NCBI GenBank assembly: GCA_029068025.1
Contig: JAIEDJ010000090.1
Coordinates: 1-13,979, forward strand
Direction: 5' to 3'
Length of the DNA: 13,979 nucleotides
Origin: Oscillospiraceae bacterium
GTDB taxonomy: Bacteria > Bacillota > Clostridia > Oscillospirales > Ruminococcaceae
Below the pieces are notes generated by a model, which saw nothing but the letters and a program-made list of their open reading frames with translations, was not told where the DNA came from and did not search any database. Shown piece after piece: positions 12,302 through 13,979 of this stretch; position 1 is the first letter of the stretch, and every line of letters begins with the position of its first letter. The position numbers were made by a program, and so were the translations under genes.

Positions 12302-13846
12302 TTAAATGTCCTTTGTTATCTCGCCGCAGTTGTTGGCGATCAACACTTCCCCGTCGTTTCCGGAAATGTCGATATTCTTTACGGTGAGCTTCCTTACGTT
12401 ATCAAAATACATACCCGCGCGGCACATCTGCACGTTGTTGTTCTTCATTGACGGGAAACCGGGCTTTGCGTCCGCGTCGTATGTGAACTTGATGTTCTCC
12501 ACAGTGATCTCGTCAATTGGCTGCTCGGGCAGACCATCGGCAAAGCACGCCGCCACATGGCAGTTCTCGCATACCATATCACGGAATGTGAACTTGCCAA
12601 GATACGGAGTTCTGTCGTCCACAGGCAGCGCCTCGCGCGTGGTATTGTAATCGGAGTAACGATCCTCATCACAGCAGTTGTACCACATATTTATAACGAT
12701 CGGAGTAAGCACTCCGTCCATCTTGATATTCTCGAACAGAACACCGTCAATGACCGCCAGCTTTCCTCTGCCGCGTCTGGTCTTTATGCGAAGACCGCGG
12801 TCGGTGTGGTTGAATATGCAGCGGTTTACCGTAAGTTTCTTAACGCCGCCGGCCATCTCGCTTCCGAGAGTAACAGCGCCGTGACCGAACTGCATAAGGC
12901 AGTTTCTGATGGTATGGTGATTTGCAGGCTGCTCGTATTTCTTGGCAAGCTCGATCTTGCCCGACTTGATCGCGATACAGTCATCGCCAACGCTGAATTT
13001 GCAGCCGATAATATTTACATAGTCGCAAGCCTCGGGATCCAGCGCGTCTGTGTTCGGGCTGTCCTTCGGTGCGTTGATCGTAAGATCCAGGAAATTCAGA
13101 TTCTGCGAGAAATACGGATGCAGTTGCCAGCTCGCCGCGTTCTGAGCGGTGATGCCGTGAACAGTGATGTCCTTGCAGCGGTTGAAGTGCAGCAGTCTCG
13201 GACGCGCGATCTTTCGCTCCTTAACATTGACCCACCATACGCTGTTCTGCGCGTTTCCGTCAACCGTGCCGTTTCCGACTATGCGTATATCCTCGGCAAA
13301 TTCCGCGAAAATAAGCGCCTGGTGCATGGGAACGCTGTTGCCCTCCCATGTTCCGGTGTTGATATCCTCACCGGTAACAACATCCTTGACCATTCCGGGA
13401 ACGATCGGATAACGCTCCGTGTCGGTAAGACCAAGCAGCACCGCCTTCTCAGAAAAATCAAGTGTTATATGGCTCTTAAGACATATCGGAGCTGTACAGT
13501 AGGTTCCCTCGGGGAAATACAGACGTCCGCCTGCGGGCAGACAGTTGATCGCGGTCTGAATGTTGATCGTGTCGTCATGAGCGCCGTCACCTGCTGCGCC
13601 AAAATCCTTAACATTAAACGCGCAGGTCTCCTTTGCCGTGGTGAACTTCACCGCGTCATGACCTGTTACCTCAAGGGTGTATTCCTTGCCGGGTGTCAGC
13701 GAGAACAGCGAAAAAACGTTTGTGTTTGACTTAAACATCTCTTTGCCGTCAAGCTTGACAGTATATTCATCGCCGCAGTAATACGGCAGGGTATTTTCAA
13801 GTTCAAAGCAAGCGGAAACCGAGCCCGCGTAAAGTACGTTAACCAT
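12302..13846 (-). CDS. GH28 polygalacturonase, intracellular, with N-terminal fibronectin-III-like domain
   Basis: This 514-residue protein hydrolyses alpha-1,4 bonds between galacturonates. Residues 1-70 look like a beta-sandwich (fibronectin III-like) domain, ending in TPGKEYTLEV. The right-handed beta-helix begins at FNVKDFGAAGDGAHDD (77-92). Catalytic motifs are in order: NTD at 265-267, GDD at 287-289, GHG at 321-323 and RIK at 353-355. The domain arrangement resembles bacterial exo-acting enzymes. No signal peptide is present, so it should act on imported oligogalacturonides. The ATG at 13844-13846 is chosen because GGAGG lies five bases upstream; a TTG at 13861 would only add five residues. 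GH105 follows nine bases after the stop codon. Confidence 0.94.
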   Translation of the reverse strand: MVNVLYAGSVSACFELENTLPYYCGDEYTVKLDGKEMFKSNTNVFSLFSLTPGKEYTLEVTGHDAVKFTTAKETCAFNVKDFGAAGDGAHDDTINIQTAINCLPAGGRLYFPEGTYCTAPICLKSHITLDFSEKAVLLGLTDTERYPIVPGMVKDVVTGEDINTGTWEGNSVPMHQALIFAEFAEDIRIVGNGTVDGNAQNSVWWVNVKERKIARPRLLHFNRCKDITVHGITAQNAASWQLHPYFSQNLNFLDLTINAPKDSPNTDALDPEACDYVNIIGCKFSVGDDCIAIKSGKIELAKKYEQPANHHTIRNCLMQFGHGAVTLGSEMAGGVKKLTVNRCIFNHTDRGLRIKTRRGRGKLAVIDGVLFENIKMDGVLTPIVINMWYNCCDEDRYSDYNTTREALPVDDRTPYLGKFTFRDMVCENCHVAACFADGLPEQPIDEITVENIKFTYDADAKPGFPSMKNNNVQMCRAGMYFDNVRKLTVKNIDISGNDGEVLIANNCGEITKDI

Positions 13847-13877
13847 AATTTCCTCCGTCAATTCCGTTATCGGATCT

Positions 13878-13979
13878 TTATTTGCTGCCGCCGGAAACCT
13901 TACGCTCCGCGTCCTTAACGATCTTCACCATCATAATATTCATTCCAATAAACAGCATATCAAAGCCCATATACACCAG
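13878..13979 (-). CDS. 3' end of an unidentified upstream gene, possibly a membrane protein (partial)
   Basis: An open frame enters from the window edge and ends at a TAA (13878-13880), 31 bases before the GH28 start. The 33 visible residues are a methionine-rich hydrophobic stretch (LVYMGFDMLFIGMNIMMV) followed by a charged tail (KIVKDAERKVSGGSK). This could be the last helix of a membrane protein such as a carrier or DUF624/YesL-type protein, which occur in pectin loci, but too little is visible to decide. Confidence 0.6.
   Translation of the reverse strand: MVYMGFDMLFIGMNIMMVKIVKDAERKVSGGSK

Noticed and set aside
12557..13729. Plus-strand open frame (390 codons) opposite the GH28 gene
   Set aside because: It is a shadow of a GH28 gene with all catalytic motifs, and no domain is recognisable in it.

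Overview
The window is a pectin and oligogalacturonide utilisation locus. Every recognisable gene lies on the minus strand, so transcription runs from high to low coordinates. The organism looks like an anaerobic gut or rumen Bacillota, most likely a Clostridia member of the Ruminococcaceae/Oscillospiraceae type. The reasons are strong AAGGAG/GGAGG ribosome sites, an MsmX-type ABC ATPase instead of SusC/SusD, three glycosidases without signal peptides, and mid-range GC. The taxonomic call is inference.

Upstream half (13979 to 8179): the 3' end of an unidentified gene is followed by a cytoplasmic GH28 polygalacturonase, a GH105 unsaturated galacturonyl hydrolase, a 147-residue protein of unknown function that probably starts at TTG, a GH4 alpha-galacturonidase with the CHEV motif, and an AEC-family membrane carrier that overlaps the GH4 gene by ATGA. 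These enzymes would turn imported oligogalacturonides, saturated or with an unsaturated end, into monomers.

Middle (8178 to 7824): a 355-base gap with no gene. It holds a promoter candidate (perfect TATAAT), a downstream dyad that could be an operator, and a nested pair of palindromic elements.

Downstream half (7823 to 1): kduD, an aldolase (eda) fused to a C-terminal VOC/glyoxalase-like domain, kdgK, an AP-endonuclease-2-type TIM-barrel protein, kduI, an MsmX-type ABC ATPase, a MATE-family transporter, and the first codons of another gene. Together with GH105 this encodes the whole route from the unsaturated uronate: 5-keto-4-deoxyuronate (KduI), 2,5-diketo-3-deoxygluconate (KduD), 2-keto-3-deoxygluconate (KdgK), KDPG (Eda), then pyruvate and glyceraldehyde-3-phosphate. 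Saturated galacturonate released by GH28 and GH4 would need uxaCBA, which is not here. The ABC permease and binding protein are also absent.

The least ordinary feature is in the spacers. Wherever genes are more than about 90 bases apart there is a strong foldable element. A family of about 91 bases (family A), with terminal inverted repeats and two internal hairpins, occurs three times in tandem at an exact 120-base period between eda and kdgK and once between kduD and eda. A split remnant, interrupted by a different 80-base palindromic element, lies upstream of kduD. The copies show compensatory base changes, and two of them share the adjacent ribosome-binding site. Other hairpin elements occupy the spacers before the GH4 gene and the TIM-barrel gene.
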